DNA of 64,000 bases, from assembly GCA_002692965.1 (NCBI GenBank), contig NZNC01000023.1:1-64000 (forward strand). Direction: 5' to 3'. Within the stretch, counting starts at the first letter, position 1; each line of letters opens with the position of its first letter. A program made the translations under genes and the position numbers. The notes below the pieces were generated by a model. The model worked only from the letters and a program-made list of their open reading frames with translations, ran no database searches and had not been told where the DNA came from. Source of the DNA: Haliea sp. Its GTDB lineage: Bacteria > Pseudomonadota > Gammaproteobacteria > Pseudomonadales > Halieaceae. Shown here in pieces: positions 62,517-64,000 of this stretch.

Positions 62517-64000
62517 GCCGATGTCTCCGCGGCCACGTCCTGGTCCCGTGCAAAGCGTTCCAGCGCGCGATGCGCCGAAAGAACGGCACTCTCCTGCCAG
62601 GCAACGTGCTGGCTGACCTGGTCACCAATCAGGAAGTGGCGCCCCCCCTCCGGCTCGACCAGCGTATGCATCAGTCGCTCCTCGGCGGCATTCAGGGCGC
62701 GGTAGCTGTCGGTCCAGCGGGCAGCGCAACCGAGCATGTGATTCATCCGGTGCCAGGCGACGGTGATGCCCTTCTCCACCTGCTGGCGATAGTCCGGGTG
62801 GACTTTCTGCCCCTGAGCCAGCATGGCCTCAATACGTTGAGCGGGCGTCAGGTTGGTGAAGTGCATGCCGTGACCGAAGTCGTAGGCCCCAAGGATCACG
62901 CCCTTGGCGCGGTGAATCCCGTGCGCGGGGTACCAGATCTGGCGTATCGGCGCGTTCACCCAGGTGATGCCGCCGTAGATGTCCTGCGCTTCCCAGAAGC
63001 GGGTGCGTGCCTGGAAGGCGCCCTTGAAGGCCTCGCCCCGACGGATGTGCCCGAGGGCGCGCCGGTAGGGGCGGGAAAAGTTGTTCTGCAAGCCCGTCAG
63101 CAGGTGACTGGGAATGCAGTTGAACACATAGTCTGCCCGCAGCCAGTGGCGGCGACCGCCCTGGTCGTAGGCCACATCGACACCATCATCGCGCATCAGC
63201 ACTGCCTGGACCGGCGCCCGGTAGCGAATGCGGTCACCGAGTGCGCGCACGAAGCCCGAGACAATCCGGTCCATGCCGCCCACCGGCTGCATCAGAATGG
63301 GCCCGGTCTCCCCCTCGCTGGCCTGCAAAAGCTGCGACGCATAGGGAGATCGCAGGAGCGCATGGAGCCCGATCGTCTCGCGCGAGCTGCCGTGCTCGAG
63401 GAAACCGCCACTGGCATAGCCGGCGCGCACACTGCCCCGATAGATGAGATCCTCGTCGAGGTCACCGAATCGCCGCAGCACCTGCAACACCTGCTCGGTA
63501 TCCTCGCGGGAGACCGGCGCCTCGAGCTCGGCACGGGTCATCGACTTGGCAAACAGTTCAGCCATGAAACCGCGCAAATGCGTGGTGTACTCGACATTGC
63601 GTATCGGCTTGCCGCCCAACAGACGGTCATCCTGTACCCAGGCCGTCTTGCTCTCGTTAACAAAAACCTCCAGCTCCACGCCCAGCTCGCGGCAGTAATG
63701 CAGGATGTTGTGGTGAGTACTGGGAATCCGCGCCGCACCGGCATTGAAATACAGGTGGGGCTCATCGTCGAACTCGCAGTACTGACGGTTGCCAATCTCG
63801 TCGATCAGATCCCCGTGGCGCACCGTAAAGACGCGTCCACCGGGACGGTGGGAGGCTTCCAGTAACGTAACCTCGTGCCCGGCGCGCTGCAGTTCATAAG
63901 CGGCCACCAGGCCGGAGATGCCGGTGCCGAGAATCGCGATCCGGCGTGGTTGGCGCCCCAGACGGGCGTGGTCGAGAACCGTTGCGGCAGCCGGCGTCGG
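62513..64000 (-). CDS. FAD-dependent amine oxidase (5' end outside window)
   Basis: The frame is open from the stop at 62513 to the window edge: 495 residues, lacking the true start. The FAD dinucleotide fold is visible (AILGTGISGLVAAYELQRAGH and LEASHRPGGRV), as in flavin monoamine oxidases, with a C-terminal FAD-binding end. The residues before it (PTPAAATVLDHARLGRQPRR) could follow a Tat signal. Coupling to cytochrome c and RidA suggests a dehydrogenase that reduces cytochrome c. The substrate is unknown. Confidence 0.85.
   Translation of the reverse strand, partial: PTPAAATVLDHARLGRQPRRIAILGTGISGLVAAYELQRAGHEVTLLEASHRPGGRVFTVRHGDLIDEIGNRQYCEFDDEPHLYFNAGAARIPSTHHNILHYCRELGVELEVFVNESKTAWVQDDRLLGGKPIRNVEYTTHLRGFMAELFAKSMTRAELEAPVSREDTEQVLQVLRRFGDLDEDLIYRGSVRAGYASGGFLEHGSSRETIGLHALLRSPYASQLLQASEGETGPILMQPVGGMDRIVSGFVRALGDRIRYRAPVQAVLMRDDGVDVAYDQGGRRHWLRADYVFNCIPSHLLTGLQNNFSRPYRRALGHIRRGEAFKGAFQARTRFWEAQDIYGGITWVNAPIRQIWYPAHGIHRAKGVILGAYDFGHGMHFTNLTPAQRIEAMLAQGQKVHPDYRQQVEKGITVAWHRMNHMLGCAARWTDSYRALNAAEERLMHTLVEPEGGRHFLIGDQVSQHVAWQESAVLSAHRALERFARDQDVAAETSA

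Overview
The window is GC-rich, gene-dense DNA from a gammaproteobacterium. Gene content (DUF1820 and DUF2788 proteins, miaB-ybeZ-ybeY-ybeX-lnt-leuS-lptE-holA order, CmoAB, Tdh/Kbl, heme A synthase, Klebsiella-type nas operon) suggests a marine, aerobic member of the Cellvibrionales/Halieaceae type. That assignment is inference from content only. No rRNA, tRNA, CRISPR array, insertion sequence or phage gene was seen.

Layout. (1) 1-14.1 kb, all minus strand, is a surface-attachment region. It holds the N-terminal 775 residues of a LapA-type giant adhesin with a LapG-type cleavage motif, a type IV minor-pilin operon (fimT-pilV-pilW-pilX-pilY1-pilE plus a small exported protein), a LuxR-type regulator with a degenerate receiver domain, and a LapC/LapB-type type I secretion pair. 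(2) 14.3-30.7 kb is mostly housekeeping: tdh-kbl, ctaA, uup, an aromatic aminotransferase, a phosphoribosyltransferase, a VapBC toxin-antitoxin pair, a class IV aminotransferase/sulfotransferase pair, cmoA-cmoB, lon behind a near-consensus heat-shock promoter, an Rv3722c-type aminotransferase and a DUF1820 gene. A large multi-hairpin palindrome lies between cmoB and lon. (3) 30.9-41.3 kb, plus strand, is the conserved miaB-ybeZYX-lnt-leuS-lptE-holA run, followed by an imuA-like gene with a perfect LexA box and no imuB/dnaE2 next to it.

(4) 41.3-54.2 kb, minus strand, is a complete assimilatory nitrate system: nasR, then an ABC nitrate transporter (nrtA-nrtB-nrtD), nirB, nirD, a NasC-like flavoprotein, nasA and an outer-membrane barrel. 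The control region reads almost like a diagram: an NtrC-like site, a consensus sigma-54 promoter, two hairpins with AACGGC and AATGGC hexaloops (ANTAR target), and an intrinsic terminator that shares bases with the second hairpin. Nitrogen limitation would start transcription, and nitrate acting through NasR would let it pass the terminator.

(5) 54.4-55.0 kb carries an OsmC-like protein and a DUF2788 membrane protein. (6) 55.1-64 kb, minus strand, is one tightly packed run: FAD amine oxidase (runs off the window), di-heme cytochrome c, exported RidA, TSUP anion permease, Tat-exported aminotransferase, RND adaptor and RND pump. I read the first part as a candidate periplasmic amine-oxidation module, with the flavoenzyme passing electrons to cytochrome c and RidA hydrolysing the imine product. 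This is the best candidate here for an undescribed system.
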